DNA of 64,000 bases from Gilichinskyi gelida (GCA_038040385.1 JBBPII010000001.1:186001-250000), one strand, 5' to 3'; counted from the stretch's first letter, positions 41,363 through 49,938 are shown. Notes: generated by a model not told the origin, from the sequence alone. Translations and numbers: made by a program.

Positions 41363-43876
41363 ATGCTCCGCCGCAGGTTCTCCGTCGCCACGATCGTCGC
41401 TGCCACGCTGGTCACGGTGACCACGCTGCTGCTGGGCGCGTTCGGCGTGGCTAAGTACTTCGCCGACCGGACGGAAAAGTGGGACCGGCTGCAGCGCGTC
41501 GACGCCGCCATAGCCGACGTCCTCGCCGTCTCGCTCGCCCTTCCGATCTGGAACATCGACCGCGCGCAGATCGACAAGATCATCGGAGGCATGAGCGCCA
41601 CTCCGTCGGTGCAGGCGGTGGTGGTGACGGCGGCCGGGAAGACGCACTCGCACGTCCGAGTCGGGCCGTGGCTGATGCCGACGGACCGTCCCTTTCCCAC
41701 CGAAGGGCTGCTGGTCGAAGAGCGGCCGATCGTCTTCAACAATCAGAGGATTGGAACGGTCCGGCTGTACGCGACGCCGAAGTACGTCCGCGCGGAGCTT
41801 CGCCGCACGCTGCTGACGATGGTGGGCGCCTTTCTCCTGCTGGAGCTGATGCTCGTCCTCTCCGTCTACTTCGTGCTCTGGCGCACCGTGCTGCGGCCGC
41901 TGGCGAGCGTCCAGGAGTACGCGACCGCGGTCAGCGAGGGGCGGGCGGTAGCCGAGACGGCCGGCCGCGCAGGCTTTCCCGCGGAACTGGAGGCGCTGTA
42001 CTCCTGCATCGAGAGCATGGTGGCCGCGCTACAGGAAGGGGAGCAGCGGTTCCGGACGATCTTCGATTCGGCGAACGACGCCATTTTTTTGACCGATCCG
42101 GCGACCGGACGGATCGCCGACGTGAACTCGCGGATCGCCGATATGTACGGCTATTCGCGCGAGGAGGCGATGAACATGGAGATCGCCCAGCTCAGCTCCG
42201 GCGTTGAACCGTACACGCAGGAAGGGGCGTTGGCGGTCATCGAAAAGGCGCTCTCCGGCGAGCCGCAGGTCTTCGAGTGGCACGCGCGGCACCGCGACGG
42301 GCACCTCTTCTGGGTGGAGGGGAGCACGCGCATGGCGACGATCGAGGGACGGCCGCGCCTCATCGTGGTGGTCCGAGACATCACGCAGCGCAAGGAGATG
42401 GAGAGCGCGCTCAAGGCCGAGAAGGACTTCATGGACGCCGCGATCAACACCATCATGGGCGTCTTCTTCGTCCGCGACTCGGCCGGCCGATTGATTCGCT
42501 GGAACAAGACGATGGAGGCGGTCCGCGGCGTTGGCGGGGATGAGTTGGAGAACGACACCGGCCTCCCGGCGATTCATCCCGACGACCGGCCTCTGGTCGA
42601 AGCGAAGATCGCCGAGGTCTTCGAGCGCGGCTATGCCGAAACGGAGGCGCGCGTGGTGGTGGGGAGTCCTCTGCAGACGCGCCACTTCCTGCTCAACGGA
42701 AAGCGGATGATTCGCGGCGGCGAGGCCTTCATGGTCAGCACGGGCATCGACATCACCGACCGCAAGCGCGTCGAAGCGGAGCGCGAGCGCCTGCAGACGG
42801 CGATCGAACGGTCGGCCGTCGAATGGCGCCAGACCTTCGACAGCGTGCGGACGCCGATCATCATCACCGACGGAAAGGGCGTGGTACGTCGGCTGAACGA
42901 CGCGGCCGCGGAGCTCGCCGAGCGGGTGATGAAGGAGATTCCCGGGACGCCGCTCTCCGCGCTGGGCGATGGGCCGTGGCGCATCGCCGCGGAGCTGATC
43001 CCCTCCTTCGACGGCATTCAAGCCAGCGCCGAGGCCCACGATGCCTTCGGGCGGACGTGGGACGTCCACCTCGGCCGTCTCTACTCGCCCGGCAGCGACG
43101 GCTCGCTGATCGTGGTGTTCTGGGAGATCACCGGCATCGTGGCCCTTCAGGACTCACTGCGGCGCAGCGAGCGGATGTCGGCCATGGGCGCGCTGGTGGC
43201 CGGCGTGGCGCACGAGGTCCGCAATCCGCTCTTCGGCATGAGCGCGCTGCTCGATGCGTACGCCGAGGAGATGAGCGATCCCGATCTCGAGCAGTTCGCG
43301 GCGGGACTTCGCCAGCAGGTCACCCGCCTCACGCATCTGATGCGCGAGCTGCTGGAGTTCGGAAAGCCTGTCGCCATTTCGCTCTTCCCCGAAGCGCTCA
43401 GTGGGGTGGTGGAGGAGGCGGTCATCGGCCGCACGCACGCGGCGTCCGAGGCGCAGGTCACGCTGCGCAACGCGGTCGATCCGTTGCTGCCGGCGGTGCC
43501 GATGGATCGCGGGCGCCTCCGCCAGGTCTTCGAGAATCTGATCGACAACGCGCTGCAGCACGCCCCGGCGGTGCGGACGGTTACCATCAGCGCGCGCGGA
43601 AGCACTTCGATCGAGTGCACGGTGGAAGACGACGGCGCCGGCTTCGCGCCCGACGATCTCCCGCACGTCTTCGAGCCGTTCTTCACCCGCCGGGAGCGCG
43701 GCACCGGCCTGGGGCTGTCGATCGTGCACCGCATCGTCGAGGAGCACGCCGGCCGCGTGAGCGCCTCGAATCGCGTCGCGGGCGGGGCGGTGATCACCAT
43801 GCACTTCCCCGCCGTGGGGCCCTCATCCGCCGCTTCGCGGCACCTTCTCCCGCTCGCGCGGGAGAAGGCCATCTAA
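41363..43876 (+). CDS. Membrane sensor histidine kinase with PAS domains
   Basis: 837 residues. Two membrane helices (~8-32 and ~155-180, FLLLELMLVLSVYFVLW) flank a periplasmic sensor domain, then a HAMP-like linker, PAS domains (~230-350, ~355-475 and a third ~490-590), the dimerisation H-box VAGVAHEVRNPLFG (His ~616) and an HATPase_c domain (NLIDNALQHAP, GAGFAPDDL, GTGLGLSIV). The last ~19 residues are encoded by a REP-like repeat. It sits behind a solute-binding protein. No response regulator gene follows directly, so its partner is elsewhere. Confidence 0.87.
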   Translation: MLRRRFSVATIVAATLVTVTTLLLGAFGVAKYFADRTEKWDRLQRVDAAIADVLAVSLALPIWNIDRAQIDKIIGGMSATPSVQAVVVTAAGKTHSHVRVGPWLMPTDRPFPTEGLLVEERPIVFNNQRIGTVRLYATPKYVRAELRRTLLTMVGAFLLLELMLVLSVYFVLWRTVLRPLASVQEYATAVSEGRAVAETAGRAGFPAELEALYSCIESMVAALQEGEQRFRTIFDSANDAIFLTDPATGRIADVNSRIADMYGYSREEAMNMEIAQLSSGVEPYTQEGALAVIEKALSGEPQVFEWHARHRDGHLFWVEGSTRMATIEGRPRLIVVVRDITQRKEMESALKAEKDFMDAAINTIMGVFFVRDSAGRLIRWNKTMEAVRGVGGDELENDTGLPAIHPDDRPLVEAKIAEVFERGYAETEARVVVGSPLQTRHFLLNGKRMIRGGEAFMVSTGIDITDRKRVEAERERLQTAIERSAVEWRQTFDSVRTPIIITDGKGVVRRLNDAAAELAERVMKEIPGTPLSALGDGPWRIAAELIPSFDGIQASAEAHDAFGRTWDVHLGRLYSPGSDGSLIVVFWEITGIVALQDSLRRSERMSAMGALVAGVAHEVRNPLFGMSALLDAYAEEMSDPDLEQFAAGLRQQVTRLTHLMRELLEFGKPVAISLFPEALSGVVEEAVIGRTHAASEAQVTLRNAVDPLLPAVPMDRGRLRQVFENLIDNALQHAPAVRTVTISARGSTSIECTVEDDGAGFAPDDLPHVFEPFFTRRERGTGLGLSIVHRIVEEHAGRVSASNRVAGGAVITMHFPAVGPSSAASRHLLPLAREKAI
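43820..43874. repeat. REP-like repeat overlapping the 3' end of the sensor kinase gene
   Basis: CCCTCATCCGCCGCTTCGCG and the stem CTTCTCCCGCTCGCGCGGGAGAAG match half of the unit at 39507. The repeat lies inside the reading frame and encodes the kinase's final residues; the TAA follows immediately. Confidence 0.75.
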
Positions 43877-43884
43877 GCGCGAGG

Positions 43885-43977
43885 GAGCGCCGCCGTCCTC
43901 GGCGGCTGGCTCGGCGGCGTCCCGCCGCCTTCGAGAGCGAGACGCTCTCGAACCAGCCGGCGAGGACGCCGGCGCTC
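43885..43977. repeat. Intergenic palindrome, 25-bp imperfect arms with inner stem
   Basis: The outer arms GAGCGCCGCCGTCCTCGG... and ...CGAGGACGCCGGCGCTC pair with two mismatches. The inner part includes TCGAGAGCGAGACGCTCTCGA. It lies between the convergent sensor kinase genes and could act as a bidirectional terminator-like structure. A fragment (CTCTCGAACCAGCCGG) recurs near 50031. Confidence 0.7.
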
Positions 43978-43998
43978 CACTCGCTGCTTGGGGCCCCC

Positions 43999-45516
43999 CT
44001 ACGTCGGAAGCGTCACGTCGAACACCGCGCCGCCCCGTTCGGGATCGTTCGCCACCGTCACCGCGCCGCCATAGCCCTCCACGATGGCCTTCACGATCGA
44101 CAGGCCGAGGCCGGTGTGGCGCTGGCGCTGCGTCTCGGCGGGGCGGTAGGTGAAGAAGCGGTCGAAGATGCGCTCGAGGTTCTCAGGGAGGATGCCGGGT
44201 CCCTGATCGCGGACGCTGACCAACACCGCGCGGTCGCCGCCGGACGCGGAGACGGCGATGCGGCCGCCGGCGGGGGTAAAGCTGACGGCGTTGTCGAGGA
44301 GGTTCTCGAATACCTGGATCAGCCGATCGGCGGAGGCCTTCACGATCAGCGGCGCGTCGGGGACGGCGACGTCGAAGTGCACGCGGTCGCGCTCGCGCAG
44401 GCGAAAGCCGTCGACGATCCGGCGCAGCAGCGCGCCGACGTCCACCGCCTCGCGTTCCTCGGTCTGGATCTCGGTGTCGATGCGGGTGATCTCCCGCACC
44501 TGCGCCAGGAGGTTCTCCATCCGGGCGATCTCCATCTCCGTGATGCGCAGGAAGCGCGCGCGGTCTTCCGGCGACTCGACGGTGGAGAGCATCTCCGTCG
44601 CCGTGCGGATCGACGCCAGCGGGTTCTTGAACTCGTGCGAGACGTCCGACGCAAACGCCTCGGTCAACTGCTGATGCTGCTCGACGCGGCGCGTGAGCCG
44701 CTCCAGCGCGCGCGACAGGTCGCCGATCTCGTCGCGCTTCTGCACCCCCTTGAACCGTTTGCGCAGACGGCCGCGCCGGTCGAGGATCTCGCCCGCCTCT
44801 TTGCGCAGTTGCCGCAGCGGCCGGACGATGGTGGTGCTGACCATCAGCGTGAGGACCAACGCGGCGGCGACGCTCAGGGCGAAGATCTGCAGGATCGACA
44901 GCCGGATGGCGTGCAGGTCCTGGCGGATGTCGGCGGTGGTGCGGGAGACGAGGATGACGGAGGTCACTTCGCCGCGCTGGTAGACCGGCACCGCGGCGTA
45001 CAGCGTCACCGGCCGCCCCGCGTCGGACGACACGCGCTTCTCCACGCTGCTCCGGCCTTGAAGCGCGTCCTGCACTTCCTTGCCGCGCAGAACGGCGGAG
45101 CGCTCGTACGCGTCGCTCGAGGTCAGCGGGCGCAGGACGGGGCGCAGCCAGCGCAGCGGACGTTTGAGGATTGCCGCGCCGAGGCGGTAGAGCCAGTTGT
45201 GGCGCGGCGCGGACTCGCCCGCTTCGAGCTGCGGTCCGTGCGGCGAGCCGGAGTCAAACACCACGCGGCCGCGGCGGTCGACGATGCGGTACCGGGTGTC
45301 GCCGGCGTCGATGGTGGGACGCGCGTCGCCGCCCGTCTGCATCATGGCCACCACCAGCCGCGCCTGCCGGAACATCGACTCGATCTGCGCCCGCTCGAGG
45401 TGCTGCTCGTACGTGCCGAGGAGGAGGAAGCCGGCCACGGGAACGAAGACCAGCAGGGCGTTAAAGAGCATCAGGCGGAGCGAGATGCGGGAGAAGAGGC
45501 GGGTTACGGCGCGCAT
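43999..45516 (-). CDS. Sensor histidine kinase (ChvG/OmpR-partner type)
   Basis: 505 residues from ATG 45516. A membrane helix (LMLFNALLVFVPVAGFLLLG) is followed by an extracytoplasmic sensor region (~35-195), a second helix (ILQIFALSVAAALVLTLMVS), a HAMP domain, the H-box FASDVSHEFKNPLASI and an HATPase_c domain (NLLDNAVSFTP, DQGPGILPE, HTGLGLSIVKAI). The OmpR-type regulator at 45632 lies immediately upstream on the same strand, separated by a 34-bp inverted repeat, so the two form a two-component pair. The signal is unknown; ChvG-like kinases often sense envelope or acid stress. Confidence 0.87.
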   Translation of the reverse strand: MRAVTRLFSRISLRLMLFNALLVFVPVAGFLLLGTYEQHLERAQIESMFRQARLVVAMMQTGGDARPTIDAGDTRYRIVDRRGRVVFDSGSPHGPQLEAGESAPRHNWLYRLGAAILKRPLRWLRPVLRPLTSSDAYERSAVLRGKEVQDALQGRSSVEKRVSSDAGRPVTLYAAVPVYQRGEVTSVILVSRTTADIRQDLHAIRLSILQIFALSVAAALVLTLMVSTTIVRPLRQLRKEAGEILDRRGRLRKRFKGVQKRDEIGDLSRALERLTRRVEQHQQLTEAFASDVSHEFKNPLASIRTATEMLSTVESPEDRARFLRITEMEIARMENLLAQVREITRIDTEIQTEEREAVDVGALLRRIVDGFRLRERDRVHFDVAVPDAPLIVKASADRLIQVFENLLDNAVSFTPAGGRIAVSASGGDRAVLVSVRDQGPGILPENLERIFDRFFTYRPAETQRQRHTGLGLSIVKAIVEGYGGAVTVANDPERGGAVFDVTLPT

Positions 45517-45536
45517 TGGGCCCCCGCCCTTCCGCG

Positions 45537-45628
45537 GGAATGTTGAATGTTTAATGTTGAATGTTGAATGCGCCGTCGCGCAGCCGGCGCCTTCCATTCA
45601 ACATTCAACATTAAACATTCAACATTCC
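45537..45628. repeat. Perfect 34-bp inverted repeat, AT-rich
   Basis: The left arm 45537-45570 (starting GGAATGTTGAATGTTTAATG) is the exact inverse of the right arm 45595-45628, with a 24-nt GC-rich loop. The arms consist of TGTTGAATG-like subrepeats. It lies between the response regulator stop and the kinase start and could form a strong hairpin in the mRNA. Confidence 0.9.
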
Positions 45629-45631
45629 ACG

Positions 45632-46354
45632 TCATCCCCCGCCCTCCGGCTGATACCGATAGCCCATCCCGTACACCGTATCGATCCGATCGAACTGCGG
45701 GTCGACGGCCTCGAACTTCTTGCGGATGCGCTTGACGTGGCTGTCGATGGTGCGCTCGCTGACGTAGTTGTCGTGCGGGTAGCCCTCGCGCGTGAGCTGC
45801 CGGCGGGTCTTGACGTGGCCGGGGTGGCGGACGAGAGCCTGCAGCATCATGAACTCAGTGACGGTGAGCTCGATGGGGGCGCCTTTCCAGCGGACGAGGA
45901 AGCGCAGCACGTCTAGCTCCAGCGAGCCGACGCGCTGCACTTTCTCGTCGTCGCCCGGCGTCTCGGCGCGCCGCGCGGAGCGGCGGAAGAGCACCCTCAC
46001 CCTCGCGATCAGTTCGCGCATGGAGAAGGGCTTGCCGAGGTAGTCGTCGCCGCCGAGCTCGAGGCCGAGGATGCGGTCGACCTCCTCGTCGCGGGAGGTG
46101 AGGAAGATGATGGGGACGGTCTCCGACGCACCGCGGATCTTGCGGCAGAGCTCGAGCCCGTCCATCCGCGGCATGAGGATGTCGAGGATCACCAGCTCCG
46201 GCAGCTTGGAGCGGAACGCCTCCCACGCCTCGGCGCCGTCGGCGTAGACCGCGACCTCGTATCCCTCGCGCCGCAGGGCGAAGGCGACGGTCTCGCGGAT
46301 GTTGGCTTCGTCATCGACGACGGCGATGGTGGGCACGCGGCGATCGTACGTCAT
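45632..46354 (-). CDS. OmpR/PhoB-family response regulator
   Basis: About 240 residues. The receiver domain (IAVVDDEANIRETVAFALRR, phospho-acceptor Asp in LVILDILMPRMDG, Lys in DDYLGKPFSMREL) is followed by a winged-helix DNA-binding domain (ELTVTEFMMLQALVRHPG, SERTIDSHVKRIRKKF, TVYGMGYRYQP). The start is uncertain: ATG 46354 lies inside a dispersed palindrome, while a GTG at 46336 would give a receiver starting right at its first strand. It forms a pair with the kinase at 43999 on the same strand. Confidence 0.88.
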   Translation of the reverse strand: MTYDRRVPTIAVVDDEANIRETVAFALRREGYEVAVYADGAEAWEAFRSKLPELVILDILMPRMDGLELCRKIRGASETVPIIFLTSRDEEVDRILGLELGGDDYLGKPFSMRELIARVRVLFRRSARRAETPGDDEKVQRVGSLELDVLRFLVRWKGAPIELTVTEFMMLQALVRHPGHVKTRRQLTREGYPHDNYVSERTIDSHVKRIRKKFEAVDPQFDRIDTVYGMGYRYQPEGGG

Positions 46355-46434
46355 CCCGAGCGTAGTCGAGGGACCTGGGGCGCGGGCGGCGCGCCACCCG
46401 ACCGCCCAGGTCCCTCGACTACGCTCGGGATGAC
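46350..46434. repeat. Perfect 30-bp inverted repeat at the response regulator start
   Basis: GTCATCCCGAGCGTAGTCGA (arm 46350-46379) is inverted exactly at 46405-46434, around a 25-nt GC-rich loop. This is a dispersed-repeat type of element lying between the divergent response regulator and VIT/VWA genes, and it overlaps the proposed ATG of the former. Confidence 0.9.
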
Positions 46435-46533
46435 ACCTGCATGATTTCGCCACATTCGCGCCGCCACATTTCCGTATCGGCGCCCTGCGCACGCCGCGAG
46501 CGCAGCCCAACCTCCTCATCCAGGAGGAAACCG

Positions 46534-48474
46534 ATGACCACCCGCCGCACGCTGTTCGCGCTCGTCTCACTTCTCTTCATTTCCGCGCTGCACGCCCAGG
46601 ATCTCGTCAAGCTCGACGACGTCTCGAACGGCATGCTGCTGTTGAAGACCACGCAGCCGGGCGTCTACGTCGCCGCGCCGATGGTGGACACCGACGTCAA
46701 GCTCCGCGTCCGCGGGCTCATCCTCCGCGGCGAGGTCACGCAGCGCTTCCGCAATCCCGAGTCGACGTGCGCGGAGGCGGTGTACGCCTTCCCGCTGCCG
46801 GAGACGGCGGCGATCGACCGGCTGCGGATGATCGTTGGCATGCGGGTCATCGAAGGGGAGATCAAGAAGCGCGAGGAGGCCAAGCAGGTCTACGAGCAGG
46901 CGAAGAGCGAAGGGAAGAAGGCGTCGCTCCTCGAGCAGCAGCGGCCGAACCTCTTCACCGTCTCCATCGCCAACGTCGGCGCGGGCGAAGAGGTCGTCGT
47001 CACCATCAACTATCAGCAGAGCGTGGAGTACCGCGACGGCGCGTTCCGGCTGCGCTTCCCGATGACGGCGGGGCCGCGCTACAGGGCGGGGGACACGGGG
47101 CTCGTTTTCAGCGGCCGCCGGGCTGAAGCCCGGCCTACCAGGTTGACGGTCGATCTCGATTCCGGCGTCTCGCTGCGGCGGGTGGAGAGCACGTACCACA
47201 AGATCACGAACGCGACGCTGTCGGGCTCGCGCACCACGGTGACGCTCGACGACGCGCGCTCCGACCACGACTTCGAGCTGGTCTGGCACCCCGACCTCGG
47301 CAAAGAGCCGAAGTCCGCGCTCTTCACCGAGTCGGGGAAGGAGACCTACGGCCTGCTGATGCTGATGCCGCCGCAGTCCACGGAGCGCGCGGCGTTGCCG
47401 AGGGAGACGATCTTCATCATCGACACCTCCGGCTCGATGGGTGGGCCGTCGATCGACGAGGCCAAGCGCGCGCTGGCGCTCGCGCTGGAGAAACTCTCGC
47501 CGCGCGACCGCTTCAACGTCATCGAGTTCAACTCCGTCACCCGGCCGTTGTTCAGCGAAGCGCATCCCGTGACGCCGCAGGCGCTGGAAGAGGCGACGGC
47601 ATGGGTCGGCAACCTGACGGCCGACGGCGGGACGGAAATGCTCGGCGCGCTCGACGCGGCGCTGCGCCAGCCCGGAGAGCGGGGCTACGTGCGCCAGGTC
47701 ATCTTCATGACCGACGGCCAGGTCGGCAACGAGTCGGAGCTCTTCGCCTTCATCCGCGCGCACCTCGGCGACAGCCGGCTCTTCACGGTCGGCATCGGCT
47801 CCGCGCCGAACTCGCACTTCATGCGCGAGGCGGCGCGCTTCGGCCGCGGCACGTTCACCTACATCGGCAACACGAACGAAGTCGAGGAGAAGATGCTCGC
47901 GCTGTTCGCGAAGCTGGAGAGCCCGGTGCTGACCAACGTCGCCGTGCGCTTCGACGATCCGGCGGCCGAGGTGTGGCCGCAGCGGATTCCCGATCTGTAT
48001 ACCGGCGAGCCGCTGATCGTCGCCGTCCGTTTCTCCAAGCCCTCGGGGCGGGTGATCGCCTCGGCGACGCGCGGCGGTTCGGAGTGGAACGACGTGCATT
48101 CGATCGCCGCGACGGCCGAGGAGGCGGGCATCGGCAAGCTGTGGGCGCGGATGAAGATCGACGCGCTCGCCGACTCGCCGGAATCGAAGCCCGAGGAGAT
48201 CGTGGAGATCGCGCTCGCGCACCACCTGGTCACCCCGCTCACCAGCCTCGTGGCGGTGGACGTCACGCCGGCAGGCACGCCGCTCGCCGCGTGCGAGACG
48301 CGTCCCGTTCCGCTGAACCTGCCGGCGGGGTGGGGGGGCGGGGCGGAGGGGGGCTCGCTGCCGGGGACCGCGACGCCGGCGCCGCTGCTGTTGCTCGCGG
48401 GAATGCTATTGATGGTTGTTGCCGCTGCCCTCATCCGGCCCTTCGCTACGCTCAGGGCCACCTTCTCCCGCTGA
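46534..48474 (+). CDS. VIT and VWA domain protein, sortase target type
   Basis: About 646 residues from ATG 46534, behind CAGGAGGAAA. A signal peptide (LFALVSLLFISALHAQ) is followed by a VIT domain (~25-155, FRNPESTCAEAVYAFPLPET) and a VWA domain with MIDAS FIIDTSGSMGGPS (~294-306). The C-terminus has a Gly-rich stretch, then TPAPLLLLAGMLLMVVAAAL as a membrane anchor and Arg residues, as in targets of Gram-negative GN-class sortases. The sortase gene follows 81 bp downstream. A palindromic unit (47114-47139) and a 3'-end REP-like repeat are embedded in the frame. Probably a surface-anchored adhesion protein. Confidence 0.85.
   Translation: MTTRRTLFALVSLLFISALHAQDLVKLDDVSNGMLLLKTTQPGVYVAAPMVDTDVKLRVRGLILRGEVTQRFRNPESTCAEAVYAFPLPETAAIDRLRMIVGMRVIEGEIKKREEAKQVYEQAKSEGKKASLLEQQRPNLFTVSIANVGAGEEVVVTINYQQSVEYRDGAFRLRFPMTAGPRYRAGDTGLVFSGRRAEARPTRLTVDLDSGVSLRRVESTYHKITNATLSGSRTTVTLDDARSDHDFELVWHPDLGKEPKSALFTESGKETYGLLMLMPPQSTERAALPRETIFIIDTSGSMGGPSIDEAKRALALALEKLSPRDRFNVIEFNSVTRPLFSEAHPVTPQALEEATAWVGNLTADGGTEMLGALDAALRQPGERGYVRQVIFMTDGQVGNESELFAFIRAHLGDSRLFTVGIGSAPNSHFMREAARFGRGTFTYIGNTNEVEEKMLALFAKLESPVLTNVAVRFDDPAAEVWPQRIPDLYTGEPLIVAVRFSKPSGRVIASATRGGSEWNDVHSIAATAEEAGIGKLWARMKIDALADSPESKPEEIVEIALAHHLVTPLTSLVAVDVTPAGTPLAACETRPVPLNLPAGWGGGAEGGSLPGTATPAPLLLLAGMLLMVVAAALIRPFATLRATFSR
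47114..47139. repeat. Palindromic repeat inserted in the coding sequence
   Basis: GCCGGGC-TGAA-GCCCGGC with flanking CTACC is a well-known style of dispersed intergenic palindrome. Here it is translated in frame (SGRRAEARPTRL) between two conserved parts of the VIT/VWA protein. Confidence 0.6.
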
Positions 48475-48543
48475 CGCGGGAGAAGGCCATCGGCGTCCCT
48501 CGCCCGCGAAGCGGGAGAGGGTGGCGCGAAGCGCCGGGTGAGG
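48428..48543. repeat. REP-like palindromic repeat forming the end of the VIT/VWA gene
   Basis: CCCTCATCCGGCCCTTCGCT ... GGTGAGGGTC is a complete copy of the 39507-type unit. Its first part encodes the last ~14 residues and stop of the VIT/VWA gene, and its end is 12 bp before the sortase ATG. Confidence 0.8.
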
Positions 48544-48555
48544 GTCGAGGTCTCT

Positions 48556-49218
48556 ATGCGTAAACATGTTTTCATCGCCGCCGCGCTCGCCCTCGCGGGC
48601 GCGGCGCTCTTCGGCAACGGCGCGTACCTCTACGCGAAGGCGGAGCTCGCGCAAGTGCTCTTGGCGCGCGCCTGGGCGCGCACGCTGGCAGGGGAGCGCG
48701 ACGTGAAGCCATGGGGGTGGGCGGACACCTGGCCGGTGGCGAAGATCGAGTTCCCGCGGCAGCGCGCGTCGGCGATCGTGCTGGCCGGCGCGAGCGGACG
48801 GACGCTGGCCTTCGGACCGGGGCACGTCGACGGCACGGCCATGCCGGGCGAGAAGGGCAACTGCGCCATCTCCGCGCATCGCGACACGCAGTTCGCGGTG
48901 TTGCGCGAGTTGCAGATCGACGACGAGATCGTTCTCTCGACGCGCACGGGACGGTTTCGCTACCGCGTGGCGGCGGCGCGCGTCGTCGACCATCGTGACA
49001 CCTCGGTGCTCGCGCCGTCATCCGAATCGAAGATCACGCTGATCACCTGCTACCCGTTCGACGCAGTCGTGCCGGGCGGGCCACTGCGGTACGTCGTTGT
49101 GGCGCGACCCTCATCCGGCCCTTCGCTTCGCTCAGGGCCACCTTCTCCCGCAAGCGGGAGAAGGACATCGAATCCCCTCTCCCGCGTGCGGGAGAGGGTG
49201 GCGCGAAGCGCCGGGTGA
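48556..49218 (+). CDS. Class GN sortase
   Basis: 220 residues. An N-terminal membrane anchor (FIAAALALAGAALFGNGAYLY) is followed by a sortase beta-barrel with catalytic His in CAISAHRDTQF (~106), Cys in KITLITCYPFDA (~164) and Arg in GGPLRYVV (~178). GN-class sortases occur in Gram-negative bacteria and process the adjacent VIT/VWA target, matching the neighbour at 46534. The last ~35 residues (from ARPSSGPSLRSG) come from a REP-like repeat and are not part of the sortase fold. Confidence 0.88.
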   Translation: MRKHVFIAAALALAGAALFGNGAYLYAKAELAQVLLARAWARTLAGERDVKPWGWADTWPVAKIEFPRQRASAIVLAGASGRTLAFGPGHVDGTAMPGEKGNCAISAHRDTQFAVLRELQIDDEIVLSTRTGRFRYRVAAARVVDHRDTSVLAPSSESKITLITCYPFDAVVPGGPLRYVVVARPSSGPSLRSGPPSPASGRRTSNPLSRVRERVARSAG

Positions 49219-49222
49219 GGGT
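49108..49222. repeat. REP-like palindromic repeat at the end of the sortase gene
   Basis: A full copy of the 39507-type unit, with stems CTTCTCCCGCAAGCGGGAGAAG and CTCTCCCGCGTGCGGGAGAG. It lies between the convergent sortase and enoyl-CoA hydratase genes and supplies the sortase stop codon. Confidence 0.85.
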
Positions 49223-49224
49223 CG

Positions 49225-49938
49225 TTATTTCTTGCGCACTGTCACCGACAGGTACTCGCGAATGTGCGCGTGCACGTCCGGGCGCGACCACACCACGAGC
49301 GCCTCGCGATCGAGATCGGCGCGGCGGCGGAACTGCAGCTTCGTGATGCGGAAGGCGTCGGCCGGCGCGGCGGCAAGCCGCTGCGCCATGTCCATCGCCC
49401 GCGTCATGAGGAGATCGGGCGCCACTACCTCGTCGATCAATCCCCGTTGGCGCGCCTCCTCGGGCGCGACGGTCCCGCCGGTGTACGAGAGCCATTGCGC
49501 GTCGCGGCCGGCGGCGAATTGCAGAATCTCGGCGGCGATGGCCGGCAGCGGGACGCCGACCAGCAGCTCGGGCACGCCGATCTTGCCGCCGGACATCAGC
49601 CGATAGTCGCACGCGGCGACGATCAGGCATCCGCCGGCGATGGCGTGGCCGTTCGCCGCGGCGATCACCGGCCGCGGGAAGGTGAACAGGACCTCGAAGG
49701 CATCGCGCAGCGCGGGGAAGAAGCGCTCCACGTACGGCGCGCCGCCATCGGTCAGGCGGAACAGGTCGACGCCCGCGGAGAAGATCGCGCCGGTGCCAGT
49801 GAGGATCACCGCGCGCGCGTCGCGCGACGCGTCGAGCTGCCACCGCAGCTCGTCGCACAGCTCGATGTCGAGCGCGCTGGCCTTCCCGTGGGCGAGGCGC
49901 AGGGTGACGATGCCGTCGGTCTCGGAGCGTTCGATCAT
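49225..49938 (-). CDS. Enoyl-CoA hydratase/isomerase family protein
   Basis: 237 residues from ATG 49938. Crotonase fold: LRLAHGKASALDIELCDEL, AVILTGTGAIFSAGVDLFRL (oxyanion loop), FTFPRPVIAAANGHAIAGGC and IGVPELLVGVPLPAIAAEIL. The catalytic-Glu positions of true hydratases are not clear, so isomerase or another crotonase activity is possible. The frame stays open upstream to 50022 and would add a hydrophobic MTVLQLAATVTLLFVLASAG segment, which may be a fusion product of the rearrangement here. The first 308 bp are duplicated at 53933-54240. Confidence 0.82.
   Translation of the reverse strand: MIERSETDGIVTLRLAHGKASALDIELCDELRWQLDASRDARAVILTGTGAIFSAGVDLFRLTDGGAPYVERFFPALRDAFEVLFTFPRPVIAAANGHAIAGGCLIVAACDYRLMSGGKIGVPELLVGVPLPAIAAEILQFAAGRDAQWLSYTGGTVAPEEARQRGLIDEVVAPDLLMTRAMDMAQRLAAAPADAFRITKLQFRRRADLDREALVVWSRPDVHAHIREYLSVTVRKK
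49631..49938. repeat. 308-bp direct repeat, copy A (5' end of the enoyl-CoA hydratase gene)
   Basis: Matches 53933-54240 throughout (offset 4302), with no differences seen in the stretches compared by eye. The match ends exactly at the start codon on one side and inside codon ~103 on the other. The flanking bases differ on both sides. Confidence 0.92.

Noticed and set aside
42823..45546. A 907-codon plus-strand open frame across the two sensor kinase genes
   Set aside because: It is antisense to the clear kinase at 43999-45516 and out of frame with the one at 41363; the sequence is low-complexity Arg/Ala/His typical of GC-rich shadows.
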